Shown piece after piece: positions 27,620 through 40,570 of a stretch of 64,000 nucleotides of DNA. Source of the stretch: Lyophyllum atratum (Eukaryota; Basidiomycota; Agaricomycetes; Agaricales; Lyophyllaceae). The stretch is from the NCBI GenBank assembly GCA_014905825.1, contig JACGCN010000071.1, positions 62,001 to 126,000 of the forward strand. Direction: 5' to 3'. The translations under genes were made by a program, and so were the position numbers. Below the pieces are notes generated by a model, which saw nothing but the letters and a program-made list of their open reading frames with translations, made no database searches and was not told the origin of the DNA. The number at the start of each line of letters is the position of its first letter. Position 1 is the stretch's first letter.

Positions 27620-28877
27620 TTATTCCACCAGGTTGAATAGAGATACCGCATTCCCCCCAAGGACACCCTCCTTGTCAGTTTGACTCCACCCCTGTACGGC
27701 GTCAATTGCCTCAAGGTTCTCCACCACGCTCTTCCATTTCTCTGTTGTACTGAGTGGCGGGAAGAATGGATGGTCTGTGCCAAAGAGCATCCTTTGGCTC
27801 CCAAGACCGCGATTCGCAGTCTTGGTGGAAGAAGCGCCGGCCTGATACCTGCCTGAGCGGGCAATAACGTCACTGACGAATCCAAGCTCTTCAGGTCCGT
27901 ACGCCACAGCGTCAAGGTATAGTTTTCCGAGATAGTATCGAGCATCGTGTCTGAGTCTGGACGCGACTACTGGGTCGTGATCGATGCATGATGCCAGACG
28001 GGAAGACAACTGAGGTAAGGCGCCGCCGGAATGCGCGAGCAATAGGCGAAGGGATGGGTATCTGTCAAATACGCCTGATAAAATCAGCCTGGTCGTTGCC
28101 TATCCGCCTTCATCAGTCCACCATAGCCGTGACATGGTCTATGTAGTTCTGAACTCACGATTGTGGTCTCAAACGGAAAACCGAGCGCAAGAGGTAGAAC
28201 GTGGCCGTTATCCTTGTCGCCCCATGCCTTGGGGTCAACACCATAGTGAGGATGGATGAAGACAACGAGGCCAGCCTCCTCTATGGCGGCCCAGACGGGA
28301 TCAAGCGCCTCGTCGTCAAGCCCTTTGCCAACACCCCGGGTGCCCATTATCAAACCGCGTAGATGGGGCAACTTGGATATCTGCTTGACGGTCTCCAGGA
28401 GTGACTCTGTGGTGATCTCGGGCACAAGGGGGAGGAGACCAAAACCATAGAGGCGCTTGATGGGAGCATCTCGCGCATTTGGGGATGTCGAGCAGTACTC
28501 TTCGAGATCTTCATTAAGCTCGTTTGCGAGTGTGTGAGCCTGTGATGCGGGAAGGAAATCTAACCAGGGGTTTGCAGTGCTACTCGGTTGTGTGAGCGGG
28601 GTTTGTCAGGCATGTAGATTGTGCCCACCTGACCACGGAGACGTCGATTCCGTGCTTATCCATGAACTTCAACTTCTCTTCGCGATCCCAATACTGGGGC
28701 CCAACTGGCCGCCCTCCACTGGGCTCATGGTCCAAGATCAACAGGCGTTCATCAAGTTTTCCGTCGCGTGTAGTCGAAGAGCGAATCAAAGGAACGGCTG
28801 AGCGGGTACGCAAGAGTGCAGCATATCGGGGGAGATATACGTGGGTATGGATGTCGACCAGGAGCTTGGAGGCCATG
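27620..28877 (-). CDS. Amidohydrolase-2 family decarboxylase, ACMSD-like
   Basis: Probable 2-amino-3-carboxymuconate-6-semialdehyde decarboxylase, which diverts the tryptophan-breakdown intermediate ACMS away from quinolinate/NAD. Start ATG 28875..28877 gives MASKLLVDIHTHVYLPRY, with the metal-binding HTH. Other conserved blocks: LRGLIMGTRGVGKGLDD, VFIHPHYG (metal His), LLLAHSGGALPQL (second His) and RMLFGTDHPFFPP (metal Asp). Ends VSLFNLVE. About four exons. An upstream in-frame ATG (28978) would add 34 residues, less likely. The ACMSD-type loop and HPHYG fit better than the related gamma-resorcylate decarboxylases, but substrate identity is an inference. Adjacent QPRT strengthens the case. 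Confidence 0.82.
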
Positions 28878-29040
28878 GAGGCACGATACTTGAAAATTCG
28901 CGTAGGGGCGACATGACGGGCCGACGCTAAGTTCAGCCAAGCAGGTGCAAAGCCAGGGATGTGGCGGTCAGCTTCCATATATTCGTGTCGGCAATGCTGG
29001 TCGATCTAAGCCTAAATAGTCCGTCTTTACAACACCCACC

Positions 29041-30647
29041 ATGACTCTCGCAGAAATGCAAGCCATCCGCACTGAGGTCTGCCCCCGTTTTCCCATTTTT
29101 CCGACGCGTCTTTCGACCCATGCACCATCAGATGTCAACCGTGATTGCTATAATTGCTCGCATCGAACAACGTTTGTCGAACCTTGCGAGCCATACCGAA
29201 GAGGAGCATGAATCCTCGCAGCACGCAATCGCTGAACTCAAGCGAGAGAATGCCGAGTTCGCCAACAGAATTCGATGGCTGAACCATCAAAAGGATGAGT
29301 TGGAGCGCAGGTTAACTCAACAGAAGCCTGACTTGGATAATGCCATGGAGGCCCGTGAGGCTTCCCGCCGAAAGCTGAAGTATACCAGAAGGGTCGTGCG
29401 CGACTTGGTCGTCGAGAATGAGAGGGTAATTTTGTCTTGACGTCTTTCATTCCTATCTCGAGATGCCGACAAGTCGAGTTGTTAAGCAGGTGGCCGGCGG
29501 ACTCCCATCAAATCTGACTGAAGCAGAAGAGCAAGAGGAGATGAGGAGAGCACTGGAGGAATCCATGGCTATCAGCGTCTCCTCGAGCTCCTCTAGTTCG
29601 GGCAGCGCCAGAACAGCGCGTCAACATCAGTCCCCCCTGCCTGCACCGAGTCCCAGACTTGGTTCGGAAAGACAGCACCCTCGAACTGAGGCATCTCAAG
29701 TAGGCAGCAGCAGCACAACTCGCAGTCGCCGGGAAGCCACTCCGCCCACACCCAGCAGTGCCTCTCCAAGCGAGTCAGTGCACCCACAGTGGTCCCAACC
29801 GCTAGCCATGGACGATGTGGACAGGTACGCTTGGAGTATCCATTACTCACACCCTCCTGGGTCGTGCACCACGTCATTTGGCCCGGTTGGCTATTCAAGA
29901 ATGTTGCAGCACGCGTTGATCGTACAAGGGAAGGTGGGTATCCAAATGTTTCTTGGTATCTTCAAGAGAGTTGACGCGTATTGAGGCAGGTTGCGGCTTT
30001 GAAACAGTACGCCAACACATCTTCTCCACTTGGAGCGTTGAGTTTGAGGACATGATCTTGTTTCTTGTAGTCTTGAGACGACTTCTGACGTCGCTCCGCG
30101 CATGCACTTTATCGGCGATCTTGCATTCATGTACGATCCCATTTTTCTAGAGGGACGTTCCGGAGAGACGAAGAAGTCCTGCATCCTTGATTGGGGAACC
30201 GAGGAGATTACCGGAAGTTTAGAGCGGTTTATACGAGGTAACAGACAACCTCTTCATACATTCCTTTTCCCAACAGACAAAGTATGTCAACATAATGTTT
30301 GATGGTCATTGAGAAATGCATCTGACGACCTTCCACAGAAGCACTGGTTCTACGTTGGCGCACACACTTGGAAAGTTACTGACTTTGCGCCCGTATGGCC
30401 ATCCCTGGGTAGGAGGGTAAGCCTTGAATCTCAGTATCATTTGACTCGATTTTGATGGTCGCAGACAAAGCGGAAGATAGTGGAAAGATTGGTCCAGCGC
30501 AGTCACCAAGAGTTCGACGAAGCGACGATCACCACTGCCTTCGATGTGGGCGACTTGCGCCAGCTGTGTGTGGAGATTTCAAGCAATGGGCACCTAGAAA
30601 AGTCCATAAGGCTAGCCCGGAAGATGGGCTATGAAGCTCCGCGGTAG
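29041..30647 (+). CDS. Coiled-coil protein with UIM-like motif and basidiomycete C-terminal domain (DUF6697-like)
   Basis: Unrecognised function. Model start MTLAEMQAIRTE at 29041, then after an intron a long coiled coil (IARIEQRLSNLASH through RDLVVENER, about 100 residues). A 63-nt intron then brings in VAGGLPSNLTEAEEQEEMRRALEES; the EEQEEMRRALEES part fits the ubiquitin-interacting-motif consensus (acidic cluster, hydrophobic, xx, A-L-xx-S). A Ser/Pro-rich disordered linker (29.57-29.82 kb) follows. The C-terminal region (30.1-30.65 kb) contains KKHWFYVGAHTWKV, FAPVWPSLG, and DLRQLCVEISSNGHLEKS, a pattern I associate with the Agaricomycete DUF6697 domain (tentative). Splicing between 29.83 and 30.1 kb is unresolved. 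Divergent from the ACMSD-like gene, 163 bp apart. Confidence 0.6.
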
Positions 30648-31166
30648 TGGAGTATGGAGCGAAGTTGGCGAGGGGCTTCGAGGCGTCGTCTCATCTCCTG
30701 GTTTGCGCATAGACGACTGGATGTATGTTGTAATTGTTCTTGATTGTAGTTTCTTTCTGTGAGCCATTGGACAGTGCAAGGTGCGAGCTGTGAGGTAGAA
30801 GGCTTGGTTATCTTTCGCCGCCGTTGGGAACTTGTAGTTCAAATTCAAGGTATGACTTGTTTCTATTGAACCGAAATTGGACCAACTGCATGTGACGGTT
30901 TTCAATTTTAGCACCCCTGAGCTGATCAGTTTCACGGCGAACGGCAACGGGATCAATCAATTCTCGCATCAGTATCCCAATCTGGCCGACACTTTGACAA
31001 GGATGGTCGTCGCTAGTCGGTTCCCAAGGCCCCTTTCTTTACTTTTCTTGCATCAGGTTATCATCTTTCCATGGCTGCGGCTGCTCGAACATAAATTAAC
31101 ACTGTATCTTCCTCCCTTTCCACTGGTTGGCGCTTCCCTCCACTCGGCGCATGAGCCATCTCGGGC
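30648..31166. other. Intergenic, no gene seen
   Basis: About 520 bp between the coiled-coil gene and the mucin-like gene, both on the plus strand. Contains pyrimidine-rich stretches (31020-31140) typical of a fungal promoter/leader. No TATA box of note. Confidence 0.5.
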
Positions 31167-32331
31167 ATGCCTTCGCAATCTCGTCCCTATTCACCGACGC
31201 TCGGCATTCTTGTCCTTATTGTTATTATTTCCCTCTTTCTCGTCTTTGCGCCCGACATGCACGGCCAGGCCTCAGTGCGGCATCAAAGACGTCGGTTTGA
31301 AGTTGCGCCTCGTCAATTGGAGAGCGCATCGAGTAGCGGGGCCAGTAGCATCACTCATGAGATCGTTACATCGACAACTTCTTCTTCGATTAGCTCCATC
31401 CCGCCATCCAGTTCGAGCAGTGCATCGCTATCTTCGAGTTCTGTGACACTTGGACCTTCGTCTAGCTCACAACCCAGCTCTTCTCCTTCGGCGTTCCCCT
31501 CTACGTCGAGGTCTTCGAGTAGCTCATCGTCAAGAAGTTCTACATCATCATCTTTGTGAGATTCCCTTTGTTTTTGAAAGTTCCTCTCTAATAAATATTG
31601 CAGGCCTTTATTTTCAACGACCACAGCGCGATCCTCTCTCCCCACCACAACCACACCCACCCCTGCACCCACGATTTCGCGTTCAATATCGACGTCTGCC
31701 TTCGATCCAACTCCACGGACAACTCTTGTGATAGCACCACCATCATCGACAACGACTGCCCTGCAAACCTTGATTCCCAGCCCATCTGCGAGCAGCGGGA
31801 CCTTATCCGCCTCTCATAAAGGGTTTGTGATTCGGTTCCCAGTCCTCCACGACATCGGCTTATCACACCTCACATCTCATTAGATTTTGGGCGAACAAAA
31901 CTGCAGTTGCCGGAACTTTTACTGTCGTCGGCATTCTTGGTGTTGGTGTTATCGTCGTCCTCCTCGTTTTGATGAAGAGGCGTTCGGATAATCGCCGACA
32001 TCGCGACGATGAATTCTACCAGACCTTCACTGTACAACAAGAGATGGCACAAAGCGCAGCAGGTAGTTTCGTGGCCCCGTCAGTGGGCGGGCACATTGGA
32101 TCCCCTGCCACCAGCATCGCTGAGCTGGCGACACGCACTCCCATGGATCCTTATGTTGGGAACCCGCGGCCGAACTTTGATCCGTCCTACACAGCTCACA
32201 GTCTCGCGCCCGTTCAGGAACGAGGCTACGATGCTGCACATCCAACCAGAGCTCCCCCAGTCTCCAGTCGACAAGTCGTTGATCGTAACTCTTATCAGCC
32301 ATCTATCGATTCGTTTTACGGCGGGAAATGA
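31167..32331 (+). CDS. Ser/Thr-rich single-pass membrane protein, mucin- or sensor-like
   Basis: Function unknown. Start MPSQSRPYSPTLGILVLIVIISLFLVF: a hydrophobic segment starting near residue 12 that may be a signal anchor or long signal peptide. A heavily Ser/Thr/Pro-rich ectodomain of about 200 residues follows (runs such as SSSSSSSRSSTSSS), then one strong membrane helix, TFTVVGILGVGVIVVLLVLM, with a positive stop-transfer KRR, and a cytoplasmic tail of about 115 residues ending DSFYGGK. Two introns (about 31557..31603 and 31829..31883). The layout is like yeast wall-stress sensors (Mid2/Wsc) but I see no WSC domain, so this is analogy only. Confidence 0.65.
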
Positions 32332-33175
32332 TCTGATTGCAACCTCATCTGAATTCATTTGCATCACACCCTTTTTTCATCACAACCCAATTTTGCATGG
32401 AAGGAAAGCATACTTATTTGGTTACTTATTCAAGATCTCTCGTAGGGATCCGATGCTTTGAGCATTGATGTACTCTCTATATCGTAACACGGGGCTGGCC
32501 CAAACATGGAATTGATTACAAGTAAGGTGCTATGAGGACTAAGAGGGAGAACCCGACGTCATATACTAGACCAGTTATTTACTGGACGTTTTGTGACTGC
32601 CTCCATCATATCCATGGCCATAGCTTTCAAGATATCGCCGTCATTTGGATGTGCTGCGATATGGAGGCGCACCGTTTAAGAGATCCCAGTAAAGCCATTG
32701 CCATCCGCGGGTACCTCGACGAGGTACAGAGTATGGACATAGATCGAAGGACTGGCAACAAATCCAAAACAGAAACGGCTGAGCTTTGAGAACTTTTCGG
32801 CGCCTTAGAAAACGTGAAAAACGCTCCAAGCAACGTAATGAGCTGCCGTAGGGACGACGCCTCATAACGGACCCGACCATCACCTGCAGAAGGTCGATCC
32901 GCAGACTTTTGAATGAAGTTGCGGGGTTATACACGCCGAGGAGGCCGTTAGTGGACGTTCAGGTCTTCGGAGACGCAGTCTTGGTCGAGTATGTCCTACA
33001 CTTCCGGAGGCGGTTTGAAGGTTCGAGAACGAGGAACTTAGGAACTCTTAGGAAGTGTCGGACCTGGCTGACTGCACTCAGCTGCACTCGGAGAACTGAG
33101 TGGCGCGTGCGTCACGCCATGTCAGTCTTCACATGACTTGAGGTCACTGTCACACGGAACTTACCCTCCCCGCTC
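32332..33175. other. Intergenic, no gene supported
   Basis: About 840 bp. Short open frames on both strands but none with introns or motifs that I trust. Near 33014-33060 there is a short tandem-like stretch (aacgaggaacttaggaactcttaggaagtgtc). Presumably holds the enoyl-CoA hydratase promoter. Confidence 0.45.
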
Positions 33176-34346
33176 ATGTCGCTGTTCCTCCGAGTCAGCT
33201 CGTTCAGCCGTTTGACTCCCGCTGCTTTCCGCAGGTATATATCTACGTCTCCAAAGGAGGCATTTTTGCAAACTGTGCCCTCCCATCCGGGCATAACATG
33301 TCTTTCACTCAACCGACCCCAGAACAAGAACGCAATATCTCTTAACCTTCTTCAGGTAAATGCCATCGATTCGGTGTCAGGTTTTTCTCAGCCACTATTC
33401 ATTTAGCAACTCAGAGAGAGTCTTGAGAGAGTCCATTTTGACAAGAGGTACTTGTACTCGGCTATATTGCTGGTACTTTCCACTCTAACTGCTCTGTGAA
33501 AGTGTGCGCGTCCTTATCCTCCGTTCGACCACCGTCGGGTCTTTCTGTGCTGGGGCGGACCTTATAGAAAGGCGCACCATGTCGCAAATGCAGGTTGCGA
33601 AGTTTCTCGCTGACCTGCGCGATGCCTTGGGAAAGCTCGAAAATCTTCCCATGCCCACTATTGCCGCCATCGACGGTCCAGCTCTAGGAGGTGGTCTGGA
33701 ATTGAGTCTTGCTTGCGACTTGCGAGTGGCAGGTATTTCATGCATTATAATTGAATTTAGTGCGATTTTCAAATCTTCTAAGGTTATAATGTCAAGAAGA
33801 TAGGTCTACCTGAAACCAGCCTTGGCATAATACCTGGCGCTGGTGGTACCCAGAGGGCCGCAAGACTTCTTGGTCCATCTAAAGCCAAAGATCTGATTTT
33901 TACAGCGCGCACCCTGAACGCAGAGGAAGCCCTTGCTTGGGGTATTGCATTCAATACTCTGTGCACTTGTAGTAGCTGACGATTGACCAGGTCTTGTGGA
34001 CTACGTGTCAAGCCCAGACACAGGGGCTTTTGACCGCGCACTTAGCGTGGCCGAATCTATCTCGAAGAATGGTATTCCTGGCCTTCATATTGCAATTATA
34101 CTCTGATACACATATGTTTTCAGCTCCATTGGCCCTCAGGGCAGCGAAACAGGCAATCTCTAGGTCCGAAGATCTGGCGCTGGAGACAGGTATTTCATCC
34201 GGACATTTCTCCAAAAGCCCCGCTAACAGTTCATAGGGCTGGACTTTGAACGAGCCTCGTATGAAACCCTCTTGACTAGCCAGGATCGGGTTGAAGCTCT
34301 GGAAGCCTTTCGAGAAAAGCGCAGGCCTGTCTTCAAAGGAGAATAA
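33176..34346 (+). CDS. Enoyl-CoA hydratase/isomerase family, mitochondrial (AUH/ECHS-like)
   Basis: Crotonase-fold enzyme of fatty-acid or branched-chain amino-acid breakdown. Start [24 protein letters not shown] at 33176 is an Arg/Ser-rich mitochondrial presequence. Crotonase motifs: [26 protein letters not shown] (oxyanion hole), [25 protein letters not shown] (second oxyanion/signature), and [24 protein letters not shown] (with the catalytic Glu region). Ends [13 protein letters not shown] at TAA 34344..34346. About six exons. The AGG-Q-R pattern and presequence resemble methylglutaconyl-CoA hydratase (AUH), but substrate cannot be settled from sequence alone. Convergent with SEC10, 43 bp between stops. 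Confidence 0.88.
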
Positions 34347-34389
34347 ATAATACCCCAACATAAATACATCATCAACATGCGTGTCTCGC

Positions 34390-37300
34390 TCAATTCCCGA
34401 ATGGTCGGGATGGCATCGTAAAACCTCCCGCAAAATTGGCGGGGATGGTGGGCATCCCTTTCGGGATACCATCACTCAATTTCAGTCCCTCCAAGTCCTT
34501 CATCATCACGCTCAGCCGCCCAAAACGATCCTTCAAGCCTCTACCTTCCGTTCCCTCATCTGGCAGTCCCTGTGCATCGTTAAATAGTTTCCCGAACTGA
34601 TTCCAGTCGCTCCGCAGTGTCAGGTAGGGCTTGAGTAAGGTAGCGTCAATACGCCCAAGGTAGTTCTCAGTGATATACGACTTGAGGATTTCTGGGCGGA
34701 CAAGGAAGACGTTCCCGAGTTGTCGAATGAACTCAAATCGTTCGTGCAGTGCTGGTATACCGAAGGTGCTGACAGTATCTTGATATGACTTGAGATCCCT
34801 AGAACATCAAGATCAATATATATCTGCTCTCTGAAAACTTGTGTCACCTACTTGGCAAGCATCAGCCCACCGGTCGCGCTGACAGGGAATTTCCTGAGAT
34901 GCTCCAAGAGAGCGCTAATGGCGTGTATCAGTAAATCACACGCTAATGGCAGGATGAAGTCCACCTATGGAACGCAACACCAATCTCCGTGAGGAAGACT
35001 TCCAGGTTCTTTCCGCTTAGGCTTTGGGTGGCAACGTCTCGGACTTTTTCAAGGACCTCACAACACGCGATACACGGCTCCGTATTGACGCGTGCAAATG
35101 ACAGGTCGTCGTCTCGCGGATTGAAATCGTTGCGTCTCTGCTTCGTTAGTTGGGTGGTCAACCAGGAGACAATCGCTGTGACGTGTTCTCAGTTCATATC
35201 GCAGAGAGAGGGGCCAATACATACCGTCAGTGACACGCTGTAGAAGATGGTTGGTACCACCCTCTAGTCGGCTGACGGACTGGTTGTTGAAAACCACCAT
35301 CTCACGACGCGTCGTCACCGAAGAGCTGGCCAGTGGAAGGAGGGCAGTATTGACATACTGTTGCCATAGATGGCAGATGAGGTCTACTGATCGTATGATG
35401 GTCAATGGTTGCAAGCTGGGCTCTGTTTTGCTATCTGCGGCCTCCACACGCACTTGTGCACTGTGATCTGGGTTAATCACAGGTTGGGGAAAGTATGAAA
35501 CACGCACGTCTCAATAGCTGCTCCAATATATGCGCTCCCGATGGCTTCCGCGAGCACACGAAGAAGAGCAAAGGTATTCTTCGCGCTTCAACGACTGTAA
35601 GCTACAGCTCGGTGCTGACGAGAGACCACGTACACGTCATTTGTCGGACTCAACTCAACACACCGGCCAATAGCTTCCGCATGCCATTTTAGCATCTTTT
35701 CGGCGGTGTCAACGCTCAGCAGGCCGTCCTCTTCTCGAACTGGTTCCTCCCCAGACCTGTCTTGATTCCCAGCATTTATTCCACCAAACCGCATGAGCGC
35801 AGCAGCAGCTTGCGCTGAGGTAGTCGAACCACCACTCGTGGATGTTGTTGCGGCAGCGGCACTCAGCTGATTGACCATGCGGTCGAACATGGAAGATTTC
35901 CCTTTCTGCGTCTTTTCCTATACCATGTGATGGATTATAAGCTGGTGCAGTGCCAGGAAGATGAGAATACATACGTGGTATCTAGTGAATTGTGACAAGA
36001 GGTTCGAGTAGAGCGCACCCAAACTCCGACTTTCACGTTCAAGGTATCGCTGACCTTCGATGTAAGGTACGAAGAGTTCCTCCATTGCGGTCTCAAGCAT
36101 CGTGCTGACAGCAGCAGACGTTCCTGGAGCTGAGGTCGAGCCTGTTATTGATCTCCGGAATTCGGTAGCTTCGTAAGGGGTCCGCGGTGATACATGAGGT
36201 AGTTCGTAAGTTTTGAGGTCCTCGACTAACGTAGATGCTTGAATATGGACAAGCTGTAGAACACGGAGGTAGGCAAGATCGGATATGGAGCTTCCTCGGT
36301 GAAGGAGTTGTTCCATATGTTGTTGTATCTAGTGGAACGTCAGACGTATACTTGATATATATTGAATCCCTCACCGATTGCGCAAATACTCGCTGCAAGA
36401 AAACTTGCATGACTACTGAGGGGTTAGGAAATACAGCTTTTACAATTTGGGCCTCGGTTTCCACAGTCGATCGGATCTCTACAAAGAGTTCTGAGAGCCC
36501 TTGTTCACTTTTCGGTGAGCTCGCGTCTGGGTCAGGTAGAAGGTCCCATCTGTTTCAGCAACTGAGTATTATAACGAGGAATTTCGAAGGGTGGAGAAAC
36601 GTACAGGACGTGGTCGTCCACAGGTTTATTGTTGCGCACGTTGTTGATGAAGAAGTCGTGTTGATTTACGTAGACCTGCACGCAAGATGCACCTCCGTTG
36701 AATTCAAGGAGAGTCTGAGCGCAATGCTATTCACAAAATGCAGTGAGTCTGTAAGTAAATGGTGACAATGTATAATAGCCACTAACGTGCATCATTTTTG
36801 GATCACCTTTCCTGTAACATCGGTCGAAGAGGTTGAGCATCTCCTTTTCGAACTTCTCGCAATATTTCTCAATGTTTTCACGGGTCTATCCATACGCTTC
36901 AGGGAGAGGATTGTATGAGGTATGCGGATGAAACACACCTTGTCAGCTGTTGGGAGATCCACCTCCTTGGCCACTGTATTCAACCGCCGCAAAATAACTG
37001 CAACTTGACGCCGTCCGGCTCTCCCTTCTTTCCTCATCGTGTCCAAACGTGCTGTGTCGCCTTTGCTCAGTTGGTTGTAGAAGTCGATGATATCGTATGC
37101 AGCCTGTGCTCTTTGCCGTTCGATGTGAACGGTCTCCAATTGTTCGCCTGATCTTCGCTCAGTATTACCACACGCGTGATATGACCAACTACATACCTAT
37201 CCGGACGGCTGTACTACTCACTTGATTCATGCGACCTTCCATACCGGCAAATGAACCCCCAACAGCCTGTGGCCGTGAGCAGGGTGAACCGAGCAGTAAA

Positions 37301-37739
37301 TCTAGACGGACATACCTCGAAGCCACGATTGAGGTCTGCCATCTTCTTGGAGTACTCCCGCTCGGAGACACGTACACTCTTCTCCATCTGTTCAGTCTTC
37401 GCTTGCACATCTTTCCGAACTGCAATAAGCCTGTCTACGGCGGCCTCGAAGGTTTGTATGAAAGGCTTGGGATCAAATGCTGTTCGAAGTTCGGAAGTAG
37501 TCCAAAGACAGTCTTACGGTAACTACTCACGTCCATTGTCTGACTTGGACTGTGTTATAAGTTTCTCGGAGACTGAGCCGACGAATTCAGTAACGTCGAA
37601 TTTACCCTATGATGAATACAGAACACAGATCAGCGATGTATTTGGAGACACGACCAGCCAAACTTACCGTAAACTCGGATAGACGTAGATGCTCTTCCAC
37701 AGTCGGCTGCAGTGATGGTGGTTTTGTGGTCCTGGACAT
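34390..37739 (-). CDS. SEC10: Exocyst complex subunit Sec10
   Basis: Exocyst subunit that with Sec15 forms one half of the vesicle tether. Start ATG 37737..37739 (MSRTTKPPSLQPTVEEH), stop TGA 34390..34392. The N-terminal coiled region contains DKLIAVRKDVQAKTEQMEKS-type helix text and YSKKMADLNRGFE; then the Sec10 helical body: IDFYNQLSKGDTARLD, NIEKYCEKFEKEMLNLFD, HDFFINN, PSVVMQVFLQRVFAQ, YLRVLQLVHIQASTLVEDLK, MEELFVPYIEGQRYLERE, AEKMLKWHAEAIGRCVEL, LICHLWQQYVNTALLPLA. C-terminal text GLKDRFGRLSVMMKDLEG is near the family end. At least ten short introns. Shares a 169-bp divergent promoter with RIX1. Confidence 0.88.
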
Positions 37740-37908
37740 AAAAAATACCAGTATTGCTTAGAGGACAGCTCTGATCAGGTCGTTAACGCGAAATGGCATG
37801 CCCGGGCCAGGACCCGTAACAGTGATCGGGGCTATTTATACTTGTTGATTTCGGAGGCCATTACTTGCTCGGATTTTCTTCAGCTAGTCCAAGTTAGAGA
37901 AAACGACG

Positions 37909-40544
37909 ATGGAGCCATCTCATCCTCTCAAGGCTCTCTTGCAGCTTCAAGTGGCCACGGACGCGTCGGCTGTTCTCCACCTCCCATATGTTTTATCGTC
38001 CTTGACTCAAGACTGTTTATTGCCATCTTCTCACCTCCCCAAATGGACCACCAGGATAAATTCTCTCCTACATTCGAAGGACGCAGGCGCTCGATGGTCC
38101 GGCCTCTGCCTAGCATATAAGACATCCGTGCTCTCGAAACCTACGATGATTGAATGCTCTCAGAGCTGGCTGGGTGTTGCATTACCTATGCTTTCTGTCC
38201 GTCCATCTATATTTATATCCGCCTCAGTTCCTTATGCACGCATTTGTAAAGAAAAATGAACCTGCTCCAACTCTGAAAGCCTCAATACGTCTCCTACGAC
38301 TGATATTTAGTGCTGGAGTGGGAATTCCCGAATATCAGAGACAGGTGGCTACACCGAACATGCCAAAATTCACTGCTGCCATCATTAGCATGGCTGAGAA
38401 GCAGGAGGATGAAGACTTGAGGGTGAGTAGGAAATAGATGCGTAATGCCTGTTCTGAACCCGTTTTAGGTTCTGATTCTTGAAACATTAACGCAACTTGT
38501 TCCGCTCTATCCCACTCTCAACAGGGCATCACATGCAGCATTGTCTGGGCTGTCCTCGCGTTTTTTAAATGGAAGCGCCCCCAATCCGACCTGTAATTCC
38601 TTGCTGGAGGCTGCGTCTGGTCTCTACGCTGTTCTACATTTTACAGGCGGTAAAGTTGGAGCTGCGAATCTTTGGAGGAAGTCCGTGGACGAAACATTGG
38701 CGTTTGGTTGGAGCGCCTTTTCAGCTCTAAGGACTACCTTTCCGAGTGAAGGCAGGTCATCACTTCCTATTGCTAAAATATTGTTCTCATATCGTTATAG
38801 CACGCAACGCCATTCCTTCACCGAGTATTGACGAGGCTATGATGGGGATCCCTCTTAACCTGGATCGGCTTCGGTGTTGCGCATTTGTGCTTTGTGATCT
38901 TGTAAGGTACACATATTCGCATACTTCTCTCAAAACGGTGCTGATATTATTACAGTTCACCGACCCAACGACCTGTTCAACTTCCAATGGGTCCCTTGAT
39001 CAAGTTCATAACTGCTCTCTTAAGCTGTACTAAGGATGACAAGGTATGCTATTACTTGACGTCTCCACATGCTTCCTTTGCTCACAAGTAGTGCCTCTAG
39101 GGGAGAGAAAATGTAGATCCTACGATTCAGGCTATGGAAATTTCAGTGATCCCTCATTTCTGGAAATTTAGCTGTGACTTGATCTCGTGTCTGGCCAAAT
39201 GGTGCGTTAAAATATACATGTTATGTGTACCATCCCTAATGAATAACCTCTCAGTGCTCGTCATCATCTGACGCCTAATCTGACGCGTCTGATTTCTTAC
39301 TTGACATTCCATCTTGAGCAGAAGCCAACCCTGTAGGTTCTAATCTGGTTGTCCGTAATCAGTGGTATTGACGTACTGTCTCTTTAGCTCGCAGCGGCTC
39401 TTCCTTCTGTCGACAATCCATACTCTCCTCACCTCCTGTCATCCATTAGACTCTTCCTTGGTCCCGACACGTTTGGCGAAAGCGGTTTTGCCATCGTTGT
39501 CGATCATTCTTGCCACTCCTCCAGAGGTTCAGGCGGCTGAGGACTCTGTTGCTACGCACAAGAATAAAAAGGGCAAAAAACGGGCAAGAGGTTATGAAGG
39601 CGATGAAGTCTTCAAGCTGTCTAGAGAGGTCATATGTTCAGGATCCGACGACGGGAAGGTATTGCTCGTTGCTCTCGAGGGTCGGTTCAATTGTTAGCTT
39701 ATTTCAGATAAGTACTGATGCGCCCTTTGCAGTGATTCGCCTCTTACTGCGAAACCCCCACCTGTCGCAAGCCATGCATTCAATCTCCACTCGCGTCCTT
39801 CTATCGATGCTCCTTGCACTCCCGCAAATCTCCCCAGCATCGATATCGCCTGACCTTCAACTCCATAACGAACTTCTAAAATTGGTCCAGACAATAAACG
39901 CAGAGCTCGGCTCAGGCACGACGAGTGTCATGAGCAAGAGCCTGGGACTCGTTGTCCGTGCTACATTACTGGAGGATGACGATGTACGTTTCTGTATCAG
40001 TCGACATTTACTCAGGCTTATTTCCAATGACCAGGAGACATTCCGTCACCTGGAAATTCTGATCCATCCTCGGGTCCCACCACTTGTCCGTTCACTGCCT
40101 CATGTTGAATCTCTGTCGCTGTTCCGGGCGGAGGAATCGCAGGAGGAGGCTGGTGTTCGCGAAGAACTCGGGCTGCGTGGTGCAATCCCAGACCAACCAT
40201 CATTGATACACGATACACAAGACGTAGCTATGGAGGACGATTCAGGAATTCAAGCTCCCAAAACGAACGTAACCTCAGCCATACCCATCGCACCCCCACA
40301 GCACCAGTCACAACTTCTATCCACCCCTTCGATGGTATCCGGTATCGATATACGACAGCTACCTGCGCCGCCGATCTCGGCAATTCAACGACTCATCGAA
40401 ACGCCACGTCCAAGAGTAACAGCTCCAGCAAGCAGACCCGAAGTTCCACCGCAACCCATAGTTGTACCAGTCCAGGAGGCGGAGGATGAGGAGGATGAGG
40501 AGATGCCTGCGATAGATATGGCTTCCGATTCGGAGGAAGAGTAG
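37909..40544 (+). CDS. RIX1: Pre-rRNA processing protein Rix1 (PELP1-like)
   Basis: Nucleolar/nuclear subunit of the Rix1 complex needed for ITS2 processing and 60S pre-ribosome maturation. Start MEPSHPLKALLQLQ at 37909. The Rix1/PELP1 helical repeat domain is visible: ARWSGLCLAYKTSVLS, QSWLGVALPML, LKASIRLLRLIFSA, FTAAIISMAEKQEDEDLRVLILETL, FLNGSAPNPTCNSLLEAASGL. The last exon holds QAMHSISTRVLLSMLLALP and ends in a disordered tail with acidic EEDEEMPAIDMASDSEEE (stop 40542..40544). About nine exons. The Rrn11 gene converges on it with only 26 bp between stops. Confidence 0.82.
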
Positions 40545-40570
40545 CTAGTTGCACAACACTTCAGTGTTGC

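Noticed and set aside
30612..30956. Minus-strand ORF after the coiled-coil gene
   Set aside because: No domain and no start or splice evidence; probably a shadow in the 3' region.
32641..32934. Minus-strand Arg-rich ORF in the gap before the enoyl-CoA hydratase gene
   Set aside because: No motif, no splice partners and no promoter signal; likely chance.
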